Positions 1 to 14,600 of a DNA stretch of 64,000 nt are shown here, one piece after another. Where the stretch lies: NCBI GenBank assembly GCA_036768485.1, contig JAVLUZ010000340.1, forward strand, positions 124,001 to 188,000, given 5' to 3'. This DNA comes from Mermis nigrescens. Lineage: Eukaryota > Nematoda > Enoplea > Mermithida > Mermithidae. A program made the position numbers and the translations under genes. Below the pieces are notes generated by a model, which saw only the letters and a program-made list of their open reading frames with translations, was not told the origin of the DNA and did no database searches. Positions within the stretch are counted from its first letter, which is position 1. Each line of letters starts with the position of its first letter.

Positions 1-641
1 ATCCCAACTCATAACGGAAAAAATTGGCACAGAAATCTGAGACAAAATCTGTTTTTTACTCATCCATTTGGTTGTAAAGTTTTAACCACTGGTACTGACT
101 GCATTTTGATTGCAGAAAAGTTTGTTGGTAAGAACAAGATAGCCCTTGATCTGTAGTACATTTCTGTCAGAAAAAATTCTTAAAACTCATAACCGGAGTT
201 GTTGGCAGACATAAACAAGTCGAAAACTCGAACAACATGTGTCTTTTCACCCCCAGATTTTCGCACTCTTTACACTCCCATTCGAGAACTACGGCAAAAT
301 TCAGGAAACAAAAAAGGGTCATCTGCAGAATTCCTCCTTGTACAAATCTATGCTATTAAATTGCTTGAAGAATCAATACTCAGTTGTCCACAAGCCCGGT
401 AAAAAAAACAAAATTCGCTGTATGTTATAACGTTACGCCAAAATTTTACACCTTCTTTACACAGTCACTCTTGAGTGTAAAGAAAAATAAAAACACAGGC
501 ATCGAATTTTTTCATTATCTTTCTTTTAAAAAAACTTTACCTCCCACATGTGTCCCGTTATAGCTGTAGTGGGTGTGCACAGGTGTGGGGGTACTCAAGT
601 ATATTATAGGTACGCGCTAACGCGCTACCTATGATTAAATA
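1..641 (-). mobile_element. HC-family element, hairpin-capped end
   Basis: This stretch matches 42360-42965 along its length and in the same orientation. It ends in the bulged GC-rich hairpin at 608-630, with arms AGGTA-CGCG / CGCG-TACCT and a bulged base. It is the reverse orientation of the copies at 17132 and 45611. It has no credible gene. Confidence 0.7.
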
Positions 642-699
642 CTGACCCTAAAATAAAATAGTAAACATAAATTTGGAGTTTTACAAAACGATAAATGAA

Positions 700-2492
700 G
701 AAGCCAGCGGATTACTTAACCTAAATAGATGAATAAGTCAAATAAAGTGCATGGTTTTGCCAAAAGAATAAAAAATAAAAAAGTCAGTATACAGAAGATT
801 TGAACCTATTTTCTTTTTTCAAATCCACTTGCGAGAACGGATACGTCAGCCACTTGCACGAACTCAACATATCGGCGGATTTTAATACTTAGTCACTCAT
901 GATTTCGCTGTATTGTGGACAAAAGATAAAAATCTGAAATCATTTCTCTACTTTCTGGCGACATATTGGAACATATGATTAGGTGACTGTCTATCAACAC
1001 AATGCACATTAAAGGAGTCTCGCAGCGAAGATTTTAGCTTGATTATACTATTTTGAAAAATATTCATCATTCTACTGAAGTTTAAGAATAGTGCATTTAT
1101 GATAATAAAAATAATTATTTATTAAAGACGAGTCAAAAACCTCTAAATTAAGAAAACTCTGATCAAACAATATGCAATACGGAGTTATCTATCGGCATTA
1201 GAAAAAAGATGTATAATTCAAAGTTCACTTCTTCATACCTCAACAAACACTGACTGTAGAAAAGTTCAATGGTCAGATTCGTTATTCTGACCTTACGGAG
1301 AACATTTTTGTTTAAAAATTCATCATCCACGATGCTCTAGGCGGAAATTTTTCAGTGTAAGCTTTACACCTGCACTAATAACGCAATATTCATTGTAAAG
1401 AAACAAAATAAATTTTGACGTGTAGCGCTTAGGACGAGGCACATTTTAAAGATAATTACCACGTTCTGTTTACTAAATGGAGAATATGGATGGAAAAAAT
1501 ATTTTTTTGTCCCAAACTCTTTACAATAAACCGCCTCTAAATTTTAAAATATTACTTTTTCGAAAAAATAAAAAACAACCCTCTAGATTTTATAACTGTC
1601 TACCTTTGAAACCAATCAGACTGCATAGAATGTAAAACTGAGTTAGATATGCTTCTGCACATGAAAAAAGTAAAGAACCGTCTATTTTACACTCCTGTGC
1701 AACAACTAATGAGTGTAAAGAAATTTTAGGACCAGATTCGTAAACTACTAATCAGGGTAAACATTTTCCAAAAAAATGGCCCTCCGCCAATCATTTGAAT
1801 TTTTGGTGTAAACTTTACACTTGTGCTAATAACGCAATATTGGGTGTATAGAAACAAAATAAACTAGGATCTGTAACGCTAAGGTCAGGGCACATTTTAA
1901 GCATAATTAGCATGTTCCGCCTACTTAGCGGAGTAGCTGAATGAATTTGGTTTTTCGTCTCGAACCTTTTACACTAAAACGATCACAGATCAAGAAATAT
2001 TGCATTGAGAGAGAAAAAATTTGCCCTCGAGATATTGTAACCCTCTACATTATAGTACTGATTGGACTGCACAGAAACCGAAAATTGGGTTAGATAAGCT
2101 GTGCCACACATAAAGAGTAAAAAACACGTATACTTTACACTTTTGTGCATCGACCATTTAGTGTAAAGAAATTTTAAGGTCAGATTCGTAATCTACAGCT
2201 CAGGAGCAACATTTAAAAACAAATTAGCCCGCCGCAAATTATTTCATTTTTCGATTTACACTTTACACACTTATTGCTAACTCGGTATTGAGTGTAAAGA
2301 AAAAACAGAAAAACCCTACATCGAATTTTTTAATTATCTATCGATTAAAAAAACCGCACCTCCCAGGTATGTGCCGTATGTTGCTGTGAGGGGGGACAGA
2401 AATTTCGCACTCGCTGTGATAAACATATAAGAAAAAAGGATGGCCAAGTATATTATAGGGAGCGCCATCGCGCTACCTATGATATTTTGCAG
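700..2492 (-). mobile_element. HC-family element with embedded tRNA-like segment
   Basis: The block is the reverse complement of 17132-18120 in order and content, and ends in a decayed hairpin at 2457-2478. Around 790-1010 (minus strand) it contains a tRNA-like stretch: an A-box-like GTGCAAGTGGCTGACG followed by GGTTCAAATC, a good B box. The body contains several GTGTAAA...TTTACAC palindromes. Confidence 0.65.
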
Positions 2493-4410
2493 AACAAAAG
2501 GTTTCCAAATACAAAGGTACTAGGCTCAAAAAGCTACAAACCGGCATAAATCGAATTTCTTTACACACAATGGGGAGTTAGATTCAGATTTTTAAAGTTT
2601 ACAATGTGTTGGAGAGTGGAAAATAGGTTTTTGTCCGTTTTTTGTTCGCCACTTTCTCCGTTGAGAAATCGGGATAGACCGAATAGAATAAAAATTAAGC
2701 ACTTTCTAAGGGGTACACGTCACAGCAAATTGCGTTTATTTACATCAATATTTAGCTTTTTCTGTAGGTGTAAAGTCAAAAATTGGGTGTGTTAAACGTG
2801 TTTCAGTCTTGATTTTTTCTGCCAACTTCTCCGTTTATGAGTCAGCGTTTGTTTACAATCAACAGTGGTGTAAAGAGGTTTACAACTAATTTTTATTTAT
2901 CATCAGGTAATTGTGAAGACTATGTTTTTTCAAAAATGTTGATCGTAATATCAGAGTAATATCAGAATTACGGAACCGACTAAAATCTTCTTCACACTTC
3001 CTTGTTGTGTGAAGTTTACACTGCAAATTAGCTATAGTTCTAGAGGCTTCAAAATTTTTCCATGTTACGTCAGGATTACGAATTTGACTGTTAGTTTTCT
3101 CTACACCTAGTGGTTGTGTAATGTTTGCACTATTCGTTTATTATTAATTTATAGTTTACACTAAAAATTAATTTTACTTTCAGGGCGTTGCAAAAGGAAG
3201 GTTTTCTTCAAAATATGTTCCGTGAGGTCATAATTACGAATCTGACTTTATGTTTTTTAAACTTTAGTTATGTACAGTTTACACTGAAAATTAAATTTAG
3301 TTTCAGAACGTTGCAGAAGCTTATTTTTTTGAATGTTCCATGTATCTTCAAAATTACGAATCTGAGCGTTAATGTTCTTTCCACCCAATATTTGTGTAAA
3401 GTTGTGCTGAAAACCTTTGATCTGTTTGAATAAGGTAAGATTGTCTTGTTTAAAAAGATGATGCTGATATTGTTTTCAATATTGAATATTGAATAGAACA
3501 ATATTGAACAATATTGTTTTCCGCGTGCCACCATTTGTGTTTACTACTGACTGATTTACTAAAGTCATGCTAATTAAAAGCAAGGTAATGGCAAAGAAAA
3601 ATGCTCCGATGGAAAAAAGACGAATATACTTGGGATTGTAGATTATTAAGAATGTAAAAGGAGGGGACTAGGTAAAAGCTACTTATGTATTTGCCGAAAG
3701 TCGCAAAATTTCTTCAAAATCAGACTTACTCTTAGCAACGCAAAAAATCGAAGTATATTCTGCGGCCTCTGGAAAAGTGTTACCTTTTCTAAATAATTTT
3801 CAATGCTTCACATAAGAGTATATAAGCATAATCTAAAATGTTTACTTTTTGTAAATTGCTTGCAAGTTGCAACTCTGACTTACTACGTATCGCGATTGAT
3901 AGAAAACTAACTGCAATTGTATTTAAAGGTGCTTTATTTTGTTATCATGAGCATTATAGCAAGCAAACCTGTCTTCAATTAATTAGTTCATACAATCATT
4001 GCGGGCATGCAAGTGTACCTGCATGTAGTCTGCTTGACGTAAGTTTAAGCGTTTCCTACAGCTTCAAACCGACAATTTCTTTGATTGTCTTAAATGCATC
4101 GATGTTTGCTATTTCATTCAATGGCTTGCAAAGTCGTTCCTAGTTTACTCCATCTAATTTTCCATAGGTACTGCATAACTAACTTGCTTTTTTTAATCGT
4201 TTTTTGGTTCAATAGTTTATTTCAATCTGCAGGCCGCAGAATATACTTCGATTTTTTCGCGTTGCTTAGAGAAAGTCTGATCTTTAACAGATTTTGCGAC
4301 TTTCGGCATATACATAAGTAGCTTTTTCCTAGTCCCCTCCTTTTACATTCTTAATGATCAACAATCCCAAGTATATTCGTCTTTTTCGTTCCATCAGAGC
4401 ATTTCTTTTG
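2493..4410 (+). mobile_element. HC-family body and fold-back end
   Basis: From 2493 the sequence follows the body of the copies at 18640, 32735 and 46640, with recurring GTGTAAAGTTTACAC and ATTACGAATCTGAC motifs. About 3587-4410 is the fold-back module: its two ends, near 3590-3780 and 4225-4410, are inverted copies of each other (AAAATGCTCCGATGG ... GTATATTCTGCGGCC). An open frame at 3838-4143 inside it recurs in other copies. Confidence 0.7.
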
Positions 4411-4875
4411 TTAAATACTACATAACTTATATGTCATGTGTCAAACAGCAAAAGCTCGACCACGTGGGAAAAAGTTATGCTATAAAGAATATATATAGTT
4501 ACGTAGCGAAAATCAAAGGAATACCGAGAAATCTGACAGAATCTTAATAATGTATTTATTGAATTTCTATTTAACACTGTAATTTAATTACATAATAAAT
4601 CGCTATTCTATAGAGATTTCAAGCAGTGAAAAAAACACTAAACATGTTTAGAAAATACAGATAAAAACTTCACTGAAATTTGAATTATTAATTGTAGTCA
4701 TCAATGCGTCAAAATATCACGAAATATCATTACTACAGCGAGAATCGCAGGAGAAATTCGAAAACAGACTAAGCCACGACTGAAAATTTGTAAAATAAAT
4801 ATATTTGTAAATGTGCTTCAAGAAAGGGGTAAAGAAAGTATGTAAAGAAAGTAAATTAAATTTTGTCCTTAATAC

Positions 4876-5112
4876 CTGAATGGCACAGATGACGACAAAA
4901 CAATTCAACGTATCATTTTCGAAATCCTTTAACGTGCCATTCATGATCAACTTGATTATACTAATGCCAAAGTGCTGAAGAGCCGCTGAGCAGCGCTCGA
5001 TGACACTTTTGAAAAGTTCGAGGCACATGAGTTCGCGGCCCATTCCGGCCCACTGACTGCCCATACCCGAATATACCAGATAAATTGGTCGTCGATCAGC
5101 AACATGGACTTT
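4876..5112 (-). CDS. FAS-2 exon 10 (malonyl/acetyl transferase start)
   Basis: The frame reads [20 protein letters not shown], the start of the malonyl/acetyl transferase ('FVFSGMGSQW.GMG..L'), then [20 protein letters not shown] and CFVVICAIQ at CAG|GTATTA. It ends before the catalytic GHSxGE segment, which must lie in the next exon outside the window. Confidence 0.93.
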
Positions 5113-8100
5113 CTAGTCAAAATCAGATTTTTACGATCATAATACGATATTGATATACAATAATACGATAAACTAAATCGTCAGAATGTACGAAAATTTA
5201 AACTTATTGATTAAGCAACTAAGACGCAAAATAAGTGAACAACTTCACTCACGTTCTAAATCTTCATAGCAGAATTCTGCAAAAGCACTTTGTTTCCACA
5301 TCACAGAAATGAAAACAGATCGATTTCTTAAAATAAGTAAATCCGAACGAAAACACGAAAAAGTCAAATTATTTCACAAATAAGCTCAAATCATCCAAAA
5401 TACGTAAGTAGGCTAAGTAAACTTTAAGCTTTTTTCAACGTTTTCATAATTTATCGATAACTCTTATTAGATTGAGTAAAAATGTTTAACTCCCCGCAGA
5501 CTGATCTCTTGACAAACCTTTGCTCCAATTTTTGTAATTTCTTTATTTATAATAACAGTACCGCATTTTCAAAAGTGAAAAGATGGGATACCTAGAATTG
5601 GAGAATTGGAGACAGTAATGAATTTGGTTAAAAAGAACTTTCAACATTTCAATATTTAGAAACATAATTATAAACTTTATAGAAAAAGCCGTAAAACTGC
5701 ATACTTTGCATTTATTGTATGGAAATTTCTCAAATCATTAAACAAAAAATAATTTGACTTTTTAGATTCAGTTTACGTCTCTACTCAGAATTTTACATCT
5801 ATTGAATTCAGCGCAATCGGAAAAATTAGCATGTTAGCCATGTTTTGCAGCTAAATATCTTAGATCGCAATAATTTGGACGATCATCTTTCTACGAAAAA
5901 TGATCGAACTAATTTATTCAGCTAATTATTTATTACTGTGTTTATTTATTTATTTACTTATTCGTTTATTAATTCATTAATTTATTTATTCAATTATTTG
6001 TTTATTTATTTATTCACTATGCCAGTTCCAAACATGCATGGTTTAAGATTTCAAGCAATTCTGAAGGATTTTTTTCTTCAAAGCTGATCACTAAGGTTAC
6101 AATTACGTCATTCCATATTTTCTGATCAATTCCGAGCACTTTTAAAGAAAAGGTTTAATTTCTATCAATTTCTGGCCACCAATTTGCTTCATTTTTTCAT
6201 TTTCCCTTTCTAAGGGTACAGAACAGACAGCCGACCCTATAGGTACATATCTGTTATTGAGTACCTGTATATCAAACGTGGTATCGTTTTCTGATTTTCC
6301 GGATGCCTTTATGGATGGTATTTGATTGCCGTATGGGTAAGTGACCGTAAAACCTCTATATTGACATAAATTTGTTGGAATGGCACTCTGTTCGCTCATC
6401 ATGTTAAACAATGCTACGTTACGCTTGTTCTCTTCAAACGCTTTCAATGAATTTTCCACTGCTTTGCTCGTACGACCAGGATACAAAAGCAGAAGAGGAA
6501 TTTGTAACTGTTCAAAAGTTACTGGATCGGCTTTGCGACTCGGAGGTCTAGAGATTAACTCAAATTTATTTAAAAAAGTAAAATTTCGATAAAAATTATA
6601 AGTTATTTCATATGTGCATTTCAACAAATTATAATCAAAACATTAAATTACAATATAGTCCGAATACAGGTGCATGAGCAGTACATTAATAGTCAAGATT
6701 ATTTATAACCAAATGGTTAGTACCCTTATATACCTAAACCTGATAATGGCGTTCCAATAAAAATACTTCCTGACCAATTTTCTTTAGTCAATTATTTAAA
6801 AATTGTTTTTCTATCAGTTATTTTACGGTATTTCATAAGAAGTTTTTTCTGATAGTGGAATTTCATTCAGACAGAATCATTCTACAATTACTAAAGTCAT
6901 TGTCAGTATAGAAACATACATAGCCTATTAATTTACATAATTTGATAAGTTATTTCCGATTTATAAATTATGTATTGGAATTTCTGGAATATCTAAAAAC
7001 TTGCATTGAGCTTATTTGCAAAGTCGGATTTGAATAATAGAGATAAAGAATTAAATTACATTGAACCGTTAACTAATTCATTCGAAAGTGTTAGTGTCAA
7101 AAAATTACTGAACATCTTTAAAAAGCTGCATTGTGAAGAAAATTGCCTAAAATTTGTTGGTCAATTATAAACGCATACTTCAGAATCACGTGGCTATTGG
7201 AGCCACCAAATCCGAAGGAGCTGATGGCGACGAAGTCAGGCTTCCATTGAGTGTTTTTTGATACAACTTTTAATCTGCCGTCTACCAAACCAGTGATATT
7301 TGGATTCGGTTCCTCGAAATGCAAGTTCGCTGGAATGACATCTCGTTCCATGGCCAAGATGACCTAAACGACAAAAAAAAGTTAAGGCTTCCAGAAAAGG
7401 GATATATATTTTTAGACGTTAGCATGACCAGCCGTTTTTCGCTATTATCCTACGAGTTAATTCTATTTTTACGAGATAAACAAACTTGTTATTTAAGCAT
7501 CACAATCCAGAAAAACAGCCTACTGACTTTAGAAATAATTTTCCACTTTGATTAACAAGCTGAGACTGGACATACACACGGGAGGGCGTATGGATCAACA
7601 CATGCTAAGAAGGACAAAAGCTAAATTCTCTGAGGAAAATAATAAAAAATTAGAACCAAAAATAAACCAAATTCAAAATTTTTCAATTATTCGAATTCTA
7701 ACAAACGGTAATGACTTGAAATTTTTCTAAAGTAAATGCCTACTCGCAATGTGAAAGCATTATTCTGTGTCACATCTTTGTGTCGGGGGTTTATTACGAA
7801 CAAATCGCCGTAGAAAATTAATAATCTGAGATAGTTCCCAGAACCTGCCAGTTTAAATTATTTTAATATAAAAAATGTCCAGCAGGTCAAAAAATAGATT
7901 TAAAACGGGTATTAATTAATGACTCCTCAGAGCGATGCTACCAAGCTAAGTCCCAAATATATTCCTATGGAAAATTGCCTTTTTCGCTTGTAGTTCGCTT
8001 CAATCGGATTCGCACTTACCAAAAATCTTCACTTAATGGACTTCAAAAGTGCCTTGAAATTTAAGCGGCATTTCTTGCTTTCTAACATAACGACTATTCA

Positions 8101-8582
8101 AAGCATAGTTCCATAATATTAATTTCAAAGTATTTCTCACTTTTTAAAGAAAGGCGCATGCTTACTTTGGCAAGAGACATAATTCCACTGGCAGGTTCCG
8201 AGTGACCGGCATTCGATTTTACAGAACCGATCAAAAGAGCATCAGATCGATTGTTGCAGAACACGGTATCGATGGCGTTGCATTCTTGTGGATCGCCCAC
8301 TTTGGTTCCCGTGCCATGGGTTTCGACATAAACGACTTTTCTGGGATCTAAACCCGCCTCCTTGTATGTTTCCATCATAAGGCGAGTTTGCTGGGCTTTG
8401 CTCGGAAAAGTTATTCCTTAATAAAATAAGTAGCGTGTTGAGTAAATGAATCGAAGAAACAAGTCACTTATTTTCAATATGTGAACTGAGACTTAGAAAA
8501 ATCGGCCAAAGGATAAAAGTTTAGGATAAAGCAGAGGAAAATCAATTGACTTATTGGATTACAAAATTATTATTTAACAGAA

Positions 8583-8623
<41 letters not shown>

Positions 8624-11600
8624 TTAATATTATTTATTATTATTTATTATTTATAACTATAAAAATATCATTATTATTTACTTATTTAAACATATTTAAC
8701 TAACTTTCCTAACTTTCTGATTCAGATTATTTGCATCATTTTATGTATGCGAACTTTTGTTGAGATTAGACTATATGCATCATTTTATGTATGTGAACTT
8801 TTGTTGGGATTTTCTATCTTCTTGTACATATATGATACTTAAGCACTTCTTTACATTTTCACACAAACTGTCGGCCTATCCATGAAGTTCATAAAAGTAT
8901 GCCGAAGTTTGTTCGGATAGTTTTTGCATTAAAATTTAAAGCTTGCTTTACTATGTTAGTGCAAAGTGCCATAAGTTTACGAAAACATTTTTCTATCAAA
9001 ACGTGGTTTTTTATTTATCAAATAAATCGAAAAAAGATTGGGTGTTCAATGTATGTACACTAGCAATCTCCAGCAGATTATATTTATTGTAATGACTAGT
9101 CCGTAGGGGTCAGCTAGTCTGAGAAACCAGAAAGAGACAAAAAAATTCTCAGCTGTGCCGAGCTAAATAGCCTCATAAAGAGGCATAAGTGTACGTTAAA
9201 ATACAAGAAAATATATGTTAACTTATGTCGATCATTTCGCAAAAAAACAAAGTGATGATCACCCGTTTTTGATCTCAACTTTGTCGTGTTTTCGTTGTAA
9301 TATATTCCTTCCTTTAACCTGGGGTATGCCAATATTTGGACTCACAAGTGCATGCTTAGTCCTACGCACACATGAGTGTGAGGGGTGAGCTTCGTGGGTA
9401 GACCCCCGAGAATCCAATAGACCCTATTATAATCGATAGACCCGCAGGATTGAATTTTCGGCATGTATTTTGAATTTTCACAGGTTTTATACCACCCTTA
9501 GAATTTGATCGCAGCTCATGTATGGTACTAAGACGGCAAATACAAGTGGCACACAAAAATTTTTTCCTTGAATAACTGTCTAGATTTTAACCTTGTTCCT
9601 TATATCCGTCCGTATTGCTTTTCGCATGGACAATGGATGCATAAATTCGTCGCGCACGAGATACCTTTTGGATAAATACTGTTCCAACGCATTCAGAGCG
9701 TACGTATCCATTAGCTGGAAATTGATTAAAAAATTGCTTTTATTTGAATCAAAATGGACTCATAAAATCATAAATCCTATGAAAAGGTACCGTTGGCATC
9801 GCATGACCTGCATTTGCCGTCCATTGATAACAGGCTCATGCGCAAAAATTGTAACATCGTGTTGGGGCTCAGAGTCAGATGGGTTCCACCCACCAACGCA
9901 GCATCACATTGGCCCTGTCTTATGGCGTCGACTGCTAGTTGAAAAGCCAAAAGTGAACCCGAACAGGCGGCATCTACCGTAAAACTTGGACCTGTTGATA
10001 TAATATTTCAATTGACAAACAATCTTGGCTTCAACCATATGTTTACATGGAGTTGAAGCTTTTAATCTTCTTCATTCTTAAGTGCAGTCTTAAACTCAAA
10101 TGTTTTACGCCTTAACAAAATTTATGGCATTTCATTCGCCAACATTGAACTATAAAGAACTTTGTAGAAAAAGCAGTGATTCGGTAAAATACATGATAGG
10201 ATTGCTTATTAACGCAATTGAAATTTCCCAGTGCAACTTTCCCCAATGTCAGTTGCGTAACGTAGAATGCCTTAGATAAAATATCTACTACAAATTTAGA
10301 TCTTTATTGACTTATACAAGGTGTTTCAAAAAACGGTACACTACCGAAAAGGGTACATTGTAATGTATATTTGGAATTAACGATCGAAACTTTGCTAGAA
10401 TGTAGTCCAGTGTTTGTATACTTGTCAGATTAAATTTTATAACATGATAAAGAAATTCTTCTATGCCAAGAACTTTTCTCCTAAAACTTCTTAGTTCTAA
10501 TTTGGCGCAAAAATTTTTCAAAGATTTTAGCCTAAATATATGAGAGTTTGTAGAAGCATTTGAACAACAATTCTAGTACAAAATGAGAATTAGCAATATT
10601 CCACACTTGAAAAAACAAATGTTTGAGCCTAGAAACGTCTGTAAACAAAAAAATCAAGGAGATTGTCGATCAGTTCCGCTACTGTTCAGAAGTGTCTGCT
10701 GATAGAGATCTTTGCGAGTTCTACATACTGACCTCTACAGCAAAACTATTCAAATGTGTAGCACAAAATTTTTCACATTTGTTGCTAGTGCTTGTTTCTC
10801 CAAACACTGGAAATTTCAGCAGCCTACATGTGTTTTTTTAAAGTTGTCAGTGACTGTCTCAATATTGACAAAAAATTTTTCAAAAATCTTTTGCTTCAAA
10901 ACTTAAATTATGTAGTTTTAAAGAACAGCTCTGGATTCGGGAGAAACCCTTATTTTTCACAAAATTTAGCCAAGCTAGCAATCGAACATTGGACTACACC
11001 ATGGTTAAGTAACAATTGCTAATTTCAAGTATACATTACAATATACCATGCTTAGTAAAGTACCCAAACACCTCGTCAGTGTCATGAAAGAGGTCATACA
11101 AGGAGCACTCAGAATCGTAGATGCACAACGAAGCCGTTCTGGGGGTTAAGTCACCACGTCTGATGAAAGATTAGCTGAAGAGCTTTTTTGGCTAAATTGG
11201 CCTTAAAAACTAATAAAAATGTTAAAATGTCGTTGAAGTTGCCTTAGAAGACAATTTCTGGTCGATTTCGATCATTTTCACAAGAAATCTACGAAAATGA
11301 TTTTTATCCATTCCTAGCCTCAACTTAACCTCAGTTCCTTTAAAAACTTTTTCTATCGTAGGGCCTATACACTCAAACCCCCTCAATAGCGTAATGTCTG
11401 CTAAAAACTCTTGGCTAACCTCTTAAGTCGAAGGCATAAGAGATTCGGTTGGAAAACATAGCATGAGTGCAGCCAGTAAGTGAATACCCTACAACGGTGT
11501 CCGGATTGCTGGTCAGGGCACCCGATGTTTCGTGGGCGGCGCTGGCCACAAATACGCCACAATTTGTGCCCCGAAGGCTCTGGGGATTAACGCCTAGAAA

Positions 11601-14600
11601 GGGGCAGATCCGTAAGGTTTTTTAGGCGCGTACCTGAGATTTCAAAACACAGGATCCATATTAAGAGAAGTCCTACGTATGACAAAATTTATTTTCAAGT
11701 ATATCACTTTAGAAAGATAATTTTATTAGAAAGAGAAAATAAAAATCAAACGAAACTGAAAGAAAGAGAACAAATGAAGAAAAGCTCAAATATACACAAA
11801 CGGAATACAAATGTGACCGTTTGAAGGCACCTACTACCAATCGGATATGTCATATTCTTTCCTAAAAATGAAAATTTATTGACAGACTAAATGTGCGCGG
11901 CTTTCTCACTCAATAGTATTCAATTATGATGAAACAATATTCCCGGTTTCATAAAATCGTCCTCAAACCTATTGCTGCTTTCCAAATCTGGCTTGATGGT
12001 GTTTTGAGCCTCAAAGCGAATTTGACTGAAATCGTCTTTTATAAAGCGATCCAATTTCTCCTTTTCAAGTTAATCGACGATGCTCGTTTTTATAGATCAT
12101 AAAAACAGAAAATTTTAAAAAATTATAAAAAATTAAGTAAATTGAACGAAATATACTCAAAAGATGAGTACGTGGCGCGAAGCACCGAATATTGGCACCG
12201 TCTCGCCAATACTTAACTGAAAACGCCTCAAACAGCACAATTTCTATGATTTTTTAGAAAATTGACAATTCAGGGGGTCAGCAGCCATTTTGCGGCAATC
12301 AGTGGCCATTCTGGGGTCTAAACTCCCTAATCCCCCAAAAAGCTGTATGGTATAGACTAAGACTATTGAGATTTTAAGCCAGATTAATTGCGCAAAGATG
12401 TAGGCCTTTTTTGCATAATCTTTTACTAAGAATTGTCGATACGGTCGTCTTTCAATTTCTGTGCCTATGTCAATCAAACGCAAATGGGCGTCATTTTAAT
12501 TACCCAATTACATTTACAGTTGTATGTAGATTATGAACCCATTTCGAATAATTAAATAAATGCCTTTTACGTTAAGCACACGCAATATCGTCAGAGACGA
12601 GAATGTTATGTAAATACTAATAGCAAAAAACAACTGACATCTTTGCCCATGCAAAGATTTTCCGCCTGCTAAACTCGATCAAAACAGTTCAATCAGCGAC
12701 AAAAATTAATTTTTTATACGAGTCGTAATGCTCTGTTTATTTTATTTTATTTTCCATTCCACCATTCCATTCCACATTCCACGAGTACGTACATGCACGT
12801 GCTTAAATTTTCACGTAATTATCATATCCATTTAATTTCTTGATTCAAATTTAAAATTCGAAAGAAACATTTTCGAAAAATTGAATAGAGTAAGATTTAG
12901 CAAATACAGATCCGTATACTGATCCGTATCCAAAAAAATTACGGCATCTACATACAGACATAATAGCAGGTAATATCATGATTGGAAAATTGAAGATGCC
13001 GGTGAAAAAGTCTCAAGATGAAGTTTTGAGGAATGACGTGACGCTTTTCCAGTTTTATTGAGTTTACGACATACAAATTGCTTATGATATTGAAATTCAC
13101 GATCACTAACATAATTGAAGTGCCGCTCTGAAAAAAATTTTATTGTTTCACAGTTAGTTTAGATTAGCTTATCCTACCTGCATCGATAATCGCTTCGTAA
13201 CTTGTCTCAAGTAATATTCGAAGTTGTGGATCCATACTGGAAGCTTGTTTGGGATGCACACCAAAAAAACCGGCGTCAAATTTCCTAACCTCTTTAATTT
13301 TTCCATGTCTGACTGGCAAGCCATAGTATCCTGGAAATGCATATTCAAACAAGGCAAACATGCTACAGTAAGAATTTTGTAGGTAAAACGATAAATTAAG
13401 TCGAGCAGTACATTAAAAAAACGTTATCTAACTTCCTACCGCTTTTCTTAGTCAAATAATTATACAGGTGAGTTCTATGTGCTTTATTTCAAACTTTTTA
13501 AGTATTTCGTAGTGGAAAGAGAGATGTTTTTACAAATATAATGATTACGAATAGCCATTAAGCCTGGATTTACGTCTTTTGGATTTTCCAAGTCACAAAT
13601 TATTGGTTACATTTTCTGATATTAAACCTAAGACACCTAAGCTCTATTTAGTTAAGCCTGAGTCAATGCTTTATGTAACAAACGTCACATTAGAAATATT
13701 TTAATAAAAAGTTAGCGCTGTTGAAAATTTCAATAAGTATTTTTAGCGCAAACAGCTTATTTCGAATTGCGATTTTTTTCGGGTGAAGTTTAAGTCCATC
13801 TGCCTAAACCCCCCATTTGATTAGCAAGTGTCTAAAATTATGCTGATCAGATATAAATAAGCACGTTAGGAAATAGAAAAAACTATACCTGGCTCCCATC
13901 GTCTATCATCCTCGGTAATCATGTCAACATGGTTATAAAGATTGTGCCAAAATTCTTCGAGATTATCCGAATCGGGCATCCTGGCAGATATTCCCGAGAT
14001 GACGATTTCTTCTTGACCATCCCACCATTGCGGAACACGACTGAAATCGTAGTCGTAAATCTGAAATGTAAGATCATGATGCGTACTCTCTGAAAACTAT
14101 GCTAAGAGCTACTTTGCGTTTGAAAGGACTAGTAAAACTGCCAAAATTAAAAAAAATTTAAAAGATAGGAAGAAATTAACGTAGTTAATTGTTGAGCCAT
14201 GATGCTTTCCAAAAAGCATTATACTGAAATGATAAATGTCCTAATCAAAAATAAGCACCCGAGCAGATAAACCGTTGATATGTGCTGAGTCGTCATAAAG
14301 GTACTTGAAAAATAACTTAGTGTTCTCGGGAGCAAAGAATATTACTGAATTTTAAGTTCGTTACAATTTAGTGGGAAGTCGATATTGCAATTTATGAAAG
14401 GTATTCAGATACAATACCTAAATTATCTTGTGGAACAAGATTTTGGTTTCTTAATTATAAAATTGCTTAAGTTACACTTTGTACAACCAAAGTTTCAGAC
14501 TTCAGTTGTCATGCTAATAGCTATCAAGAACATATTTCAATTGAAAGAAAGACAAAATTAGGTTTGCATTGTCAATTCAATGCAACTTGATTCCGCGACA

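Noticed and set aside
9593..9982. Plus-strand open frame of 129 codons
   Set aside because: It is the antisense shadow of FAS-2 exons 5 and 6.
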